64,000 nucleotides of DNA from Cupriavidus sp. 2SB. Its GTDB lineage: Bacteria; Pseudomonadota; Gammaproteobacteria; Burkholderiales; Burkholderiaceae. Positions 6,859 through 16,014 of the stretch are shown here, piece by piece. Location of the stretch: positions 62,001-126,000 of the forward strand of contig NZ_SCMX01000008.1 in the NCBI RefSeq assembly GCF_005503625.1, given 5' to 3'. Made by a program: the position numbers and the translations under genes. The first letter of the stretch is position 1. Every line of letters begins with the position of its first letter. The notes below the pieces were generated by a model that saw only the letters and a list, made by a program, of their open reading frames with translations, was not told the origin of the DNA and did no database searches.

Positions 6859-8556
6859 CTACAGCACGTCCGCGGCGTGGTCTGCCAGGCGCGAGCGTTC
6901 GCCGCGCGCCAGCGTCACGTGGCCGCTGTGGCTCCATCCCTTGAAACGGTCTACCACGTAGGTCAGGCCCGACGAACCTTCGGTCAGGTAGGGCGTGTCG
7001 ATCTGGGCGATATTGCCCAGGCAGACGATCTTGGTGCCCGGACCCGCCCGTGTGACCAGCGTCTTCATCTGCTTCGGCGTCAGGTTCTGCGCCTCGTCGA
7101 TGATGACGAACTTGTTCACGAAGGTACGGCCGCGCATGAAGTTCATGCTCTTGACCTTGATGCGCGAGCGGATCAGTTCCTGCGTGGCCGCGCGACCCCA
7201 TTCGCCGGCGCTGTCGTCGCTTTTCTGCAGGACTTCGAGGTTGTCGTCGAACGCGCCCATCCAGGGCTGCATCTTCTCTTCCTCGGTGCCCGGCAGGAAA
7301 CCGATGTCCTCACCTACGGGCACGGTGGCACGCGTGACGATAATCTCGTTGTAGATCTTCTGGTCGAGCACCTGCTCCAGCCCCGATGCCAGTGCCAGCA
7401 GCGTCTTGCCTGTTCCGGCCTGGCCCAGCAGCGTCACGAAATCGACATCGGGGCTCATCAGCAGGTTCAGTGCGAAGTTCTGCTCGCGGTTGCGGGCGAC
7501 CACGCTCCACACGTTGTTCTTGTTGTGGGTGTAGTCCTTCAGCGTTTGAAGCAGGGCGGTCTTGCCGTTGATCTCCTTGACCTGCGCGTAGAGCGGCAGG
7601 CTGCCGTCCATCGGCTCGAGGTAGACGAACTGGTTGACCAGGAACGACGGTACCAGCGGGCCGGTCAGGCGATAGAACATCGTGCCGGACTTCGGGTCCT
7701 GCCAGCTTTCCACGCCCTTGCCGTGCTTGGCCCAAAAGTCGTTGGGCAACTGCATCACGCCCGAGTACAGCAGGTCCTTGTCTTCCAGGACCTGGTCGTT
7801 GAAGTAGTCCTCGGCCGGCAGGCCCAGGGCACGCGCCTTGATGCGCATGTTGATGTCTTTCGACACCAGCACGACCTGGCGCTCCGGGAACTGCTGCTGC
7901 AACGCGCTGACCACGCCCAGGATCTGGTTGTCCGCCTTGCCTTGCGGCAGCCCCTCGGGCAACTTGATCTCGTTGAGCCGCGTCTGGAAGAACAGCTTGC
8001 CTGCGGCGTCGCGATTGCCAAGGCCGGCCAGCGGCAGACCCTCGTCGAGCACACCATCGGTGCCGCCCACAAGTTGGTCGAGCGTGCGGCTGACCATCCG
8101 CGCGTTACGCGCGACTTCGCTCATGCCCTTCTTGTGATTGTCGAGCTCTTCGAGCGTCATCATCGGCAGATAGACGTCATGCTCTTCAAAGCGGAACAGC
8201 GAACTCGGGTCGTGCATCAGCACGTTGGTGTCGAGCACGAACAGCTTGCTCGGGCCGGTATCCTTGCGTGCACGGCGTGTAGGACCGGCAGCCGGCTTGA
8301 CCAGGCTGACCGCTGGTGCGGACGGCGCGGTGGTGGCCGGCGCCGGTGCTTCGGCCTTTTTGGCGCGGGTTGTGCTGCCGGCGCGTGCGCGTGTGGCGGG
8401 TGCCTGGGAGTCGCCGGTCTCGAGCAGAGCCACACGCTCGAGGGCCGGCACAGGTTTCTTACCCTGCGCTGCTTTGGCCTTGGGTAGTGTGACCGGGGCG
8501 AATTCGCTCGGGTCCAGCAGTTGGGCAGGCTTGGCGGGCATGGTAGGCAGCGGCAT
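6859..8556 (-). CDS. PIN-PhoH family ATPase/ribonuclease
   Basis: This 565-residue cytoplasmic protein combines an N-terminal PIN nuclease domain (FVLDTNVLMHDPSSLFRF, then MTLEELDNHKKG, about residues 105-240) with a C-terminal PhoH ATPase domain (Walker A GQAGTGKTLLAL, Walker B KFVIIDEAQNLT, and CLGNIAQIDTPYL). Family members are described as RNA helicase-nucleases linked to RNA processing; this is the long YlaK-type form, not the short PhoH of the phosphate regulon. The first 100 residues are Ala/Pro-rich and look disordered. AAGGA lies 9 bases before the ATG. No Pho box is evident upstream. Confidence 0.9.
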   Translation of the reverse strand: MPLPTMPAKPAQLLDPSEFAPVTLPKAKAAQGKKPVPALERVALLETGDSQAPATRARAGSTTRAKKAEAPAPATTAPSAPAVSLVKPAAGPTRRARKDTGPSKLFVLDTNVLMHDPSSLFRFEEHDVYLPMMTLEELDNHKKGMSEVARNARMVSRTLDQLVGGTDGVLDEGLPLAGLGNRDAAGKLFFQTRLNEIKLPEGLPQGKADNQILGVVSALQQQFPERQVVLVSKDINMRIKARALGLPAEDYFNDQVLEDKDLLYSGVMQLPNDFWAKHGKGVESWQDPKSGTMFYRLTGPLVPSFLVNQFVYLEPMDGSLPLYAQVKEINGKTALLQTLKDYTHNKNNVWSVVARNREQNFALNLLMSPDVDFVTLLGQAGTGKTLLALASGLEQVLDQKIYNEIIVTRATVPVGEDIGFLPGTEEEKMQPWMGAFDDNLEVLQKSDDSAGEWGRAATQELIRSRIKVKSMNFMRGRTFVNKFVIIDEAQNLTPKQMKTLVTRAGPGTKIVCLGNIAQIDTPYLTEGSSGLTYVVDRFKGWSHSGHVTLARGERSRLADHAADVL

Positions 8557-8947
8557 GCTTGGCGTTCCTTTCAGGGGGCTAACGGGGGCGAGAAAAAGCT
8601 TGCGTACGACCAGCGAACGGCAGGAAGCCGGGAAACCGTGAGGTGAGTAGGTTGAGGAAGGGTGAGCGTGAAAGCGATGGATCGTGCATGAAGACGGGCA
8701 AACAAAAAGCCGCCAGGCCTGAAGAACAGGTGTGGCGGCTTCTTTCGCGGACCCACGACACGGCAGGTCCGCTACCAGCCCTGGGACTCAACCTGATGGG
8801 CCGGTACGATTCAACAGTGTGGCAACTGGGATCTGAACGCATTGCGTCCAAATCTACCCGAACGTTTTCCGTTTGGCAATCGGACTGAGGGGCGTAGCGG
8901 GCACGCAACTGGATTGGCGGTTCAGCGGTTCCACTGTCACGCCGGCC
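8557..8947. other. 391-bp gap between phoH-type gene and bcp
   Basis: Both flanking genes read on the minus strand. The gap holds the phoH-type promoter region and the terminator of bcp at 8704-8745. I see no further gene, tRNA or repeat in it. Confidence 0.6.
8704..8745 (-). terminator. Terminator downstream of bcp
   Basis: On the minus strand AGCCGCCA (8740-8733) pairs with TGGCGGCT (8715-8708) and is followed by TTTTTG. It lies about 200 bases after the bcp stop and before the phoH-type gene. Confidence 0.65.
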
Positions 8948-9409
8948 TCACAATCCCTTGACGATCTCCAGTACCTCGTCCACGTGGTTCGGCACCTTGA
9001 TGCCACGCAGTTCGTGACGCAGCACGCCCTTGGCGTCGAGGATGAAGGTGCTGCGCTCGATGCCGCGCACTTCCTTGCCATACATCTTTTTCATCTTGAT
9101 GACGTCGAAGATATTGCAGATGGCCTCGTCGCCGTCGGAAATCAGTTCGAAGGGGAGTTCGAGCTTGGTCTTGAAATTCTCATGCGACTTCAGGCTGTCG
9201 CGCGAGATGCCGAACACCGCCACGCCAGCCGCCTCGAATGCCTCGTGCTGGTCGCGGAAGTTCATGGCCTCGGTGGTGCAGCCCGGCGTATTGTCCTTCG
9301 GGTAGAAGTACAGGACCACGGACTTGCCGCGCTGGTCGGCCAGCCGGAAGTCCCCGCCGGTAGCGGGAGCCTGGAAGTCGGGAACGGCCTTGTTGAGACT
9401 GACGGTCAT
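8948..9409 (-). CDS. bcp: Thioredoxin-dependent peroxiredoxin, Bcp/PrxQ family
   Basis: The 153-residue cytoplasmic enzyme reduces hydroperoxides through Cys44 in DNTPGCTTEAMNF. ATG 9409 was chosen over upstream starts because AGGAGAG lies 8 bases before it and because family members begin at this point (MTVSLNKAVPDF). Typical Bcp/PrxQ proteins have a resolving cysteine five residues after the peroxidatic one; here that position is Met49, so this is a one-cysteine form. The rest of the thioredoxin fold is intact (VVLYFYPKD, FGISRDS, ERSTFILD). It is apparently a single-gene unit with its own terminator. Confidence 0.93.
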   Translation of the reverse strand: MTVSLNKAVPDFQAPATGGDFRLADQRGKSVVLYFYPKDNTPGCTTEAMNFRDQHEAFEAAGVAVFGISRDSLKSHENFKTKLELPFELISDGDEAICNIFDVIKMKKMYGKEVRGIERSTFILDAKGVLRHELRGIKVPNHVDEVLEIVKGL

Positions 9410-9605
9410 GCTGGTGGCTCTCCTGGAGGGCGTGTGCGTCATCGGTGTCGGCAGCACCCCGGTCTTGCGCCGGGATTGCGCCATTGGCGGGTGCAGATTG
9501 GGGCAGTCAGCCAGACTTCAAGCGTGGCGCGGGCGTAACCTGTAACCACCGGTCTTCAATCCGCGAGACGGCGTGGCCGTCAAGCATGGATAGTGGACCG
9601 CGCGA

Positions 9606-9995
9606 TCACCCCTGCGGCGCGGCATCCTCCACCAGCAGGATGGCGGCCACGCGGCGACCCTCGGCCATCAGGATATTGTAGGTACGGCACGCCGCCTGCA
9701 AGTCCATCGCGTCCACGCCGATATGCCGGCGTGCCAGCGCGGCCGTCAGGCGGGGATGCGGGAAGCGCAGCTTCTGGCCAGTGCCGAGGAGTACCACTTC
9801 TGGCATTTTTTCGAGCAGGGCCTCGAAGTGCGCGGGTTCGAGATCCTCGAACCGCGCAACGGGCCAGGGTTCGACATCACCCTGGGGCAGCACAAGGACC
9901 GACTGCTCATGCCGCACGGCGTTGATTTCGACATAGCCGGGACCGTAGCTGGTCACGGTATTGAGGTTCTGGGGGGAATCTGCGTGGAGTTTCAA
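9606..9995 (-). CDS. Mth938-domain (DUF498) protein
   Basis: The 129-residue protein has the Mth938/DUF498 pattern: YGPGYVEINAVRHEQSVLVLP at residues 17-37, then EVVLLGTGQKLRFP, GVDAMDLQAACRTYNIL and EGRRVAAILL. The eukaryotic relative NDUFAF3 is a complex I assembly factor, while bacterial members have no settled role. It begins at a TTG with GAGG 8 bases upstream, and no ATG fits the family start. It lies upstream of and divergent from alaA. Confidence 0.82.
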   Translation of the reverse strand: MKLHADSPQNLNTVTSYGPGYVEINAVRHEQSVLVLPQGDVEPWPVARFEDLEPAHFEALLEKMPEVVLLGTGQKLRFPHPRLTAALARRHIGVDAMDLQAACRTYNILMAEGRRVAAILLVEDAAPQG

Positions 9996-10302
9996 GACGG
10001 GGGCCTCGTGCCGCGCGCTGCATCCGGGAGGCCTGAGGCTCGCCGGAAGCGCCAGGGAATGGAGGGCGCGGCGGGTTCGTGGCAGGATCGTGCGCGCAGT
10101 GGTCCGGAAGGTACGCTGCGATGCAAGAATCCATGCCGAAGTCTGTCATAATCCGATATCTTATAGCTTTTGCCTCCCGGTCTGCCACGCTCGCCACGCC
10201 ATACGGCGATACGCGCCGCCAGACACCCAGGACAATCCAGAAGATTCCCAATACCGCTGCCTCCGGGACGGGCAGCTTGCCCTGACCTCAGCCAACTCCG
10301 CC
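9996..10302. other. 307-bp divergent region between DUF498 gene and alaA
   Basis: The region must hold promoters in both directions. On the plus strand CATAAT (10147-10152) is a fair -10 candidate for alaA, followed by an AT-rich stretch to about 10170 that stands out from the GC-rich surroundings. I find no hairpin terminator, small gene or RNA gene here. Confidence 0.45.
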
Positions 10303-11532
10303 GTGAAACCCATCCAGAAATCGAACAAGCTCCAGAACGTTTGCTATGACATCCGCGGCCCGGTGCTGGAAAAGGCCCGGCAGATGGAGGAAGAGGGCCA
10401 CAAGATCATCAAGCTGAACATCGGCAACCTGGCCGTGTTCGGTTTCGATGCGCCGGAGGAAATCCAGCAGGACATGATGCGCAACCTGCCCAATTCGGCG
10501 GGTTATTCGGATTCGAAAGGCATTTTCGCCGCGCGCAAGGCGATCATGCACTACACCCAGGAAAAGCAGATCCAGGGCGTGGGGCTGGAAGACATCTATG
10601 TGGGCAACGGCGCGTCCGAGTTGATCGTCATGGCGATGAACGCGCTGCTGAACAGTGGCGACGAGATGCTGGTGCCGGCGCCCGACTATCCGCTGTGGAC
10701 CGCTGCGGTCAGCCTGTCCGGCGGCACGCCCGTCCACTACATGTGCGACGAGGGCAACGGCTGGATGCCGGACCTCGACGACATCCGCCGCAAGATCACC
10801 CCGAACACGCGCGGCATCGTCATCATCAACCCGAACAACCCGACCGGGGCGCTGTATTCGGACGAGTTGCTGAAGGAAATCGTCGTCATCGCGCGCGAGC
10901 ATGGCCTGATCATTTTCGCCGACGAGATCTACGACAAGGTGCTGTACGACGGCGTGACGCATACGTCGATCGGGTCGCTCTCGACCGATGTGCTGACGGT
11001 CACGTTCAACGGGCTGTCCAAGAACTATCGCTCGTGCGGCTACCGCGCCGGCTGGATGGTGGTGTCGGGCGACAAGCGCCCCGCGCAGGACTATATCGAG
11101 GGCCTGAACATGCTCTCGTCGATGCGCCTGTGCGCCAATGTGCCGGGCCAATGGGCGATCCAGACCGCGCTGGGCGGCTACCAGAGCATCAACGATCTCG
11201 TGGGCGACGGTGGGCGGCTGCGCCGCCAGCGCGACCTGGCTTACGAACTTATTACCAAGATTCCCGGCATTACCTGCGTCAAGCCGAAGGCGGCGCTGTA
11301 TTTGTTTCCGAAGCTCGACCTGTCGATGTACCCGATCCAGGACGACCAGGAGTTCATCTACGAATTGTTGCAGGAGTCGAAAGTGCTGCTGGTGCAAGGC
11401 ACCGGCTTCAACTGGGGCGCGCCGGACCACTTCCGGATCGTGTTCCTGCCCCACGAGGAAGACCTGCGCGAGGCGATCAACCGCGTGGCGCGCTTCCTTG
11501 AGAACTATCGCAAACGTCACGGCACGCTGTAA
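10303..11532 (+). CDS. alaA: Alanine-synthesising glutamate-pyruvate aminotransferase
   Basis: AlaA is a pyridoxal-phosphate enzyme that makes L-alanine from pyruvate with glutamate as donor. The 409-residue product aligns closely with E. coli AlaA from its start (KPIQKSNKLQNVCYDIRGPV). The cofactor lysine is Lys240 in TFNGLSKNYR, the same number as in E. coli, and IINPNNPTGALYS and FADEIYDKVLYDG are present. The start is GTG 10303, chosen by homology, without a strong ribosome-binding site. One local change is NLAVFGFDAPEE where E. coli has NPAPFGFDAPDE. It precedes hom and thrC by 51 bases, so amino acid genes are clustered. Confidence 0.93.
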   Translation: MKPIQKSNKLQNVCYDIRGPVLEKARQMEEEGHKIIKLNIGNLAVFGFDAPEEIQQDMMRNLPNSAGYSDSKGIFAARKAIMHYTQEKQIQGVGLEDIYVGNGASELIVMAMNALLNSGDEMLVPAPDYPLWTAAVSLSGGTPVHYMCDEGNGWMPDLDDIRRKITPNTRGIVIINPNNPTGALYSDELLKEIVVIAREHGLIIFADEIYDKVLYDGVTHTSIGSLSTDVLTVTFNGLSKNYRSCGYRAGWMVVSGDKRPAQDYIEGLNMLSSMRLCANVPGQWAIQTALGGYQSINDLVGDGGRLRRQRDLAYELITKIPGITCVKPKAALYLFPKLDLSMYPIQDDQEFIYELLQESKVLLVQGTGFNWGAPDHFRIVFLPHEEDLREAINRVARFLENYRKRHGTL

Positions 11533-11583
11533 CGCCGGGGCGTCCCCCATTTTTCGTATCAAGCAACCCAGAGTCAGACGTCC

Positions 11584-12894
11584 ATGAATCCCATCAAAGT
11601 CGGCCTTCTCGGCATCGGTACCGTCGGTAGCGGCACGTTCAACGTGCTCCAGCGCAATCAGGAGGAAATTCGTCGCCGCGCAGGCCGCGGCATCGAGATT
11701 GCGGTGGTGGCCGACCTCAACACCGAGCGCGCCCGCGAACTGACCGGTGGCTCGGTGGATGTAGTCAGCGACGCCAACGAAGTGGTGACGCGCCCCGACA
11801 TCGACATCGTGGTGGAACTGATCGGCGGCTACGGCATCGCGCGCGAACTGGTGCTGAAGGCCATCGAGAACGGCAAGCATGTGGTCACCGCCAACAAGGC
11901 GCTGCTGGCCGTGCATGGCAACGAGATTTTCGAAGCTGCGCGCCGCAAGGGCGTGATCGTGGCGTTCGAAGCCGCCGTGGCTGGTGGCATCCCCATCATC
12001 AAGGCGCTGCGCGAGGGCCTGACCGCGAACCGCATCCAGTGGATCGCCGGCATCATCAACGGCACGACGAACTTCATCCTGTCCGAAATGCGCGACAAGG
12101 GCCTGGATTTCGACACCGTGCTCAAGGAAGCGCAGCAACTGGGTTATGCCGAAGCGGACCCTACCTTCGACATCGAAGGTATCGACGCCGCGCACAAGGT
12201 CACGCTGATGAGCGCCATTGCCTTCGGCATGCCGGTGCAGTTCGATCGCGCCCACGTGGAGGGCATCACCAAGCTCTCCGCTGTCGATATCAAGTACGCC
12301 GAGGAGCTGGGCTACCGCATCAAGCTGCTGGGCATCACGCGCCGCCGTGAGGAAGGCGTGGAACTGCGCGTGCATCCGACGCTGGTGCCGGCGTCGCGCC
12401 TGATCGCCAATGTGGAAGGTGCGATGAACGCGGTGCTGGTGCAGGGCGACGCCGTGGGCGCCACGCTGTACTACGGCAAGGGCGCGGGCGCCGAGCCGAC
12501 CGCCTCGGCCGTGATTGCCGACCTGGTGGACGTGACGCGCCTGCACACGGCCGATCCCAACCATCGTGTGCCGCACCTGGCGTTCCAGCCGGACGAGCTG
12601 TCGAGCGTGCCGGTGCTGCCCATCGAGGAAGTCACCAGCTCGTACTACATGCGCATGCGCGTGGCGGATCAGACCGGCGTGCTGGCCGAGATCACCCGCA
12701 TCCTGGCCGAAGGCGGCATCAGCATCGACGCGATGCTGCAGAAGGAATCGCGTGAGGGCGAGCCGCAGACCGACATCATCATCCTGACGCACCTGACGCG
12801 CGAAAAGCAGATCAATGCCGCCATCCGCAGCATCGAAAGCCTGCAGACGGTGCTGTCGCCGGTGACGCGTCTGCGCATGGAAGAACTGAATTAA
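11584..12894 (+). CDS. hom: Homoserine dehydrogenase
   Basis: This enzyme reduces aspartate semialdehyde to homoserine, the branch point to threonine and methionine. The 436-residue monofunctional form has the NAD(P)-binding site GLLGIGTVGSGTFNVL at residues 6-21, the catalytic region IINGTTNFILSEM and EADPTFDIEGIDAAHK, and a C-terminal ACT domain (MRVADQTGVLAEITRILAE, about residues 358-376) that usually senses threonine. No fused aspartokinase is present. thrC starts 9 bases after the stop, so hom and thrC are one operon; thrB is not beside them. Confidence 0.96.
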   Translation: MNPIKVGLLGIGTVGSGTFNVLQRNQEEIRRRAGRGIEIAVVADLNTERARELTGGSVDVVSDANEVVTRPDIDIVVELIGGYGIARELVLKAIENGKHVVTANKALLAVHGNEIFEAARRKGVIVAFEAAVAGGIPIIKALREGLTANRIQWIAGIINGTTNFILSEMRDKGLDFDTVLKEAQQLGYAEADPTFDIEGIDAAHKVTLMSAIAFGMPVQFDRAHVEGITKLSAVDIKYAEELGYRIKLLGITRRREEGVELRVHPTLVPASRLIANVEGAMNAVLVQGDAVGATLYYGKGAGAEPTASAVIADLVDVTRLHTADPNHRVPHLAFQPDELSSVPVLPIEEVTSSYYMRMRVADQTGVLAEITRILAEGGISIDAMLQKESREGEPQTDIIILTHLTREKQINAAIRSIESLQTVLSPVTRLRMEELN

Positions 12895-12903
12895 AGAATC
12901 GCG

Positions 12904-14355
12904 ATGAACTATCAGTCGACGCGCGGCCATGACATGCCGCAATCGTTCTCGGAAATCCTGCTCGGCGGTCTGGCGCCGGACGGCGGCCTCTACCTGCCGA
13001 AGCAGTATCCGCAAATTACCGCTGACGAACTGGAAGCGTGGCGCAAGCTGCCGTACGCCGACCTGGCGTACGAAGTGCTGTCGCGCTTCTGTGACGACAT
13101 CCCGTCCGAGGATCTGCGTGCGCTGACGCGCAAGACCTATCGGGCCGAGGTGTACTGCAACGCGCGCCCGGGCGACAACACGGCGGATATCACGCCGCTG
13201 CGCACGCTGGGCGTGGAAGGAGAGGGCGGGACGAAGCTGCAACTGCTGGGCCTGTCCAACGGTCCGACACTCGCGTTCAAGGACATGGCGATGCAGTTGC
13301 TCGGCAACCTGTTCGAGTACGCACTGAAGCGTGCCGGACTGAAGCTGAACATCCTGGGTGCCACGTCGGGTGACACCGGCAGCGCCGCCGAGTACGCGAT
13401 GCGCGGCAAGGAAGGTATCCGCGTGTTCATGCTGAGCCCGCATCGCAAGATGAGTGCGTTCCAGACTGCGCAGATGTTCAGCCTGCAGGACCCGAATATC
13501 TTCAATATCGCGATCGAAGGCGTGTTCGACGACGCGCAGGACATCGTCAAGGCGGTGTCGAACGATCACGCATACAAGGCCCGCCAGCGCATTGGCACCG
13601 TGAACTCGATCAACTGGGCCCGTGTGGTGGCGCAGGTGGTCTATTACTTCAAGGGCTGGCTGCTGGCGACCGATGGCCCCGGCCAGAAGGTGTCGTTCTG
13701 CGTGCCGTCGGGCAACTTCGGCAACGTCTGCGCAGGACACATCGCGCGCATGATGGGTCTGCCGATCGACAAGCTGGTGGTGGCCACGAACGAAAACGAC
13801 GTGCTGGACGAGTTCTTCCGCACGGGCACCTATCGCGTGCGGACCTCGGCGCAGACGTACCACACGTCGAGCCCGAGCATGGATATCTCGAAGGCGTCGA
13901 ACTTCGAGCGCTTCGTGTTCGACCTGCTGGGCCAGGATGGCGACAAGCTGGCCGCGATGTTCCGCGACGTGGATACGAAGGGTGGGTTCGATCTGGCCGG
14001 CACGCCGGAATTCGACCGCATCCGCCAGTTCGGCTTTGTCTCGGGCCGCAGCACGCACGAAGATCGCCTGGCGACCATCCGCGATGTGAAGGCGCGCTAC
14101 GGCGTGACCATCGACACCCACACTGCCGATGGCGTGAAGGTGGCGCGCGAGCATCTGTCGCCGGGTGTGCCGATGGTGGTGCTGGAGACGGCGCTGCCGG
14201 CCAAGTTTGCGGACACGATTCGCGAGGCACTGGGACATGAGCCCGAGCGGCCCGCTGCATTCGACGGTATCGAGACGCTGCCGCAGCGCTTCGAGGTCAT
14301 GCCCGCCGATGCCGAGAAGGTCAAGGCGTACATCGCCGCGCACACCGGCCTGTAA
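12904..14355 (+). CDS. thrC: Threonine synthase
   Basis: ThrC converts O-phosphohomoserine to threonine with pyridoxal phosphate. The 483-residue product begins MNYQSTRGHD and contains the cofactor lysine Lys126 in GPTLAFKDMAMQ, plus LGATSGDTGSAAEYAM and the glycine-rich phosphate site VPSGNFGNVCAG. The length fits the long class of threonine synthases found in proteobacteria. It lies directly after hom. A clear rho-independent terminator is not seen immediately after the stop; the next hairpin is at 14432-14457. Confidence 0.96.
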   Translation: MNYQSTRGHDMPQSFSEILLGGLAPDGGLYLPKQYPQITADELEAWRKLPYADLAYEVLSRFCDDIPSEDLRALTRKTYRAEVYCNARPGDNTADITPLRTLGVEGEGGTKLQLLGLSNGPTLAFKDMAMQLLGNLFEYALKRAGLKLNILGATSGDTGSAAEYAMRGKEGIRVFMLSPHRKMSAFQTAQMFSLQDPNIFNIAIEGVFDDAQDIVKAVSNDHAYKARQRIGTVNSINWARVVAQVVYYFKGWLLATDGPGQKVSFCVPSGNFGNVCAGHIARMMGLPIDKLVVATNENDVLDEFFRTGTYRVRTSAQTYHTSSPSMDISKASNFERFVFDLLGQDGDKLAAMFRDVDTKGGFDLAGTPEFDRIRQFGFVSGRSTHEDRLATIRDVKARYGVTIDTHTADGVKVAREHLSPGVPMVVLETALPAKFADTIREALGHEPERPAAFDGIETLPQRFEVMPADAEKVKAYIAAHTGL

Positions 14356-14399
14356 TCTGCAGTATCAGCACGCGTAAAGCCGGCTCGGCGCCAACTCGC

Positions 14400-14463
14400 T
14401 ACAATCGGGTTTGCCGGGCCCCGCTGCCACGGCCCCCGAGCGTTCCGCGCCGGGGGCTGTTTC
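14400..14463 (+). promoter_or_regulatory. Promoter-like box followed by terminator-like hairpin before moeA
   Basis: TACAAT (14400-14405) could be a -10 element. GCCCCCG (14432-14438) then pairs with CGGGGGC (14451-14457), followed by a T-rich stretch. If the box is real, the hairpin sits in the moeA leader. If not, it simply ends the thrC transcript. See findings. Confidence 0.4.
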
Positions 14464-14495
14464 GTTTGCGGGACCAACCAGACCCCCACGATTCC

Positions 14496-15740
14496 ATGAC
14501 ACAACCCGCGGCACGTCCTCCGATGCTGACCATGGCCCAGGCGCTCGACGCCTTGATGGCCGGCGCCCGTCCCATCACCGATATCGAATCCATCCCTACG
14601 CTCGACGCCAATGGCCGCGTGCTGGCCGCGCCGGTCACGAGCGGGCTGCGCGTGCCGCCGGCCGATAACACGTCGATGGATGGTTACGCCATGCGCGCTG
14701 CCGACGTGCCAGCCGCAGGCACGCGCCTGCCGGTCTCGCAGCGCATTCCCGCCGGCCATGTCGGCAGCGAACTGGCAGCGGGGACCGCCGCACGCATCTT
14801 CACGGGTGGGTTGATTCCGCCCGGCGCCGATGCCGTGGTCATGCAGGAGCAGTGTGAGGCCGATGGCGATGCCGTCATCGTCAATCACGTGCCGGCATCG
14901 GGCGAATGGATTCGCCGCGCCGGCGAGGATATTGAAGCGGGTAGCGTGATCCTGCCGACCGGCGCGCGGTTGTCGCCGCAGGCGCTCGGGCTGGCCGCTT
15001 CGGTGGGACAGGCCCGGCTTGACGTGATTCGCCGCGTGCGTGTGGCCGTGTTCTTTACCGGCGACGAACTGGCGATGCCCGGCGAGCCGCTCCGTCCCGG
15101 TGCGATCTACAACTCTAACCGCTTCACGCTGCGTGGTCTGCTGGAGAACCTGGGGTGCGAAGTGTCCGATTTCGGCATCGTGCCCGACACGCTGGCCGCC
15201 ACGCGCGACACGCTGCGCCGTGCCGCCGAGGGCCACGACCTGATCATCACCTCGGGCGGTGTCTCGGTGGGCGAGGAAGACCATATCCGCCCGGCGGTCA
15301 CCGCCGAGGGGCGCCTGGATCTGTGGCAGATCGCCATCAAGCCGGGCAAGCCGCTGGCATTCGGACAGGTGGGCAACGGTAGCAATGGCGACGAAAGACC
15401 GACCTTCTTCATCGGCCTGCCGGGCAACCCCGTGTCGAGCTTTGTGACCTTCCTGCTGTTCGTGCGGCCGTTCCTGCTGCGCCTGCAAGGCGTGGCAGAC
15501 GTGACGCCGCGCCGTCTGGCGTTGCGCGCCGACTTCGACCTGCCGAAGGGCGACCGTCGCAACGAGTTCCTGCGCGCGCGGCTCAACGATGCGGGCGGGC
15601 TGGACCTGTTCCCGAACCAGAGTTCGGGCGTGCTGACCTCGACGGTATGGGGCGACGGATTGATCGACAATCCGCCGAACCAGCCGATTGCGCGCGGCGA
15701 TACCGTGCAGTTCATTCCATTTGCCAGCCTGCTGGCCTGA
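14496..15740 (+). CDS. moeA: Molybdopterin molybdenumtransferase MoeA
   Basis: MoeA inserts molybdate into adenylylated molybdopterin, the last step of molybdenum cofactor synthesis. The 414-residue product has the family segments VPPADNTSMDGYAMRA, FTGGLIPPGADAVVMQE, FFTGDELAMPGEPL, SNRFTLRGLL, ITSGGVSVGEEDHI and FIGLPGNPVSSFVTFLLFVRP. ATG 14496 was chosen, and ATG 14523 (MLTMAQ) is an alternative; neither has a strong ribosome-binding site. It leads a moeA-moaD-moaE cluster, with moaD 15 bases downstream. Confidence 0.94.
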   Translation: MTQPAARPPMLTMAQALDALMAGARPITDIESIPTLDANGRVLAAPVTSGLRVPPADNTSMDGYAMRAADVPAAGTRLPVSQRIPAGHVGSELAAGTAARIFTGGLIPPGADAVVMQEQCEADGDAVIVNHVPASGEWIRRAGEDIEAGSVILPTGARLSPQALGLAASVGQARLDVIRRVRVAVFFTGDELAMPGEPLRPGAIYNSNRFTLRGLLENLGCEVSDFGIVPDTLAATRDTLRRAAEGHDLIITSGGVSVGEEDHIRPAVTAEGRLDLWQIAIKPGKPLAFGQVGNGSNGDERPTFFIGLPGNPVSSFVTFLLFVRPFLLRLQGVADVTPRRLALRADFDLPKGDRRNEFLRARLNDAGGLDLFPNQSSGVLTSTVWGDGLIDNPPNQPIARGDTVQFIPFASLLA

Positions 15741-15755
15741 GTCTTTTCCGATCCG

Positions 15756-16013
15756 ATGCAACTCGAACTTCGATACTTCGCCAGCGTGCGGGAACAGGTG
15801 GGGCAGGGCGCCGAACGTGCCGAGGTGCCTGCCGGTGTGGCAACCGTGGGAGAACTGCGGGCCTGGCTGCGCACCCGTGGCGGTGCATGGGCCGAGGCGC
15901 TGGCCGAAGGGCGGGCGCTGCGGATGGCTGTGGACCACACGGTGGCCCGCGCCGATACCCCGCTGGCCGAAGGCTGCGAGGTGGCGTTTTTCCCGCCCGT
16001 GACCGGAGGCTGA
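15756..16013 (+). CDS. moaD: Molybdopterin synthase sulfur carrier subunit MoaD
   Basis: This 85-residue ubiquitin-fold protein ends in the required Gly-Gly (FFPPVTGG), whose C-terminus is adenylylated and then thiocarboxylated to deliver sulfur to precursor Z. The N-terminus MQLELRYFASVREQVG is typical. It forms a heterotetramer with MoaE, encoded one base downstream, so the subunits are made together. Confidence 0.94.
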   Translation: MQLELRYFASVREQVGQGAERAEVPAGVATVGELRAWLRTRGGAWAEALAEGRALRMAVDHTVARADTPLAEGCEVAFFPPVTGG

Positions 16014-16014
16014 C

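Noticed and set aside
10288-14343. Very long open frame (about 1350 codons) on the minus strand opposite alaA, hom and thrC
   Set aside because: The plus-strand genes are certain, and strong GC3 bias in such genomes leaves long stop-free antisense frames. The translation is His/Arg/Gln-rich with no domain.
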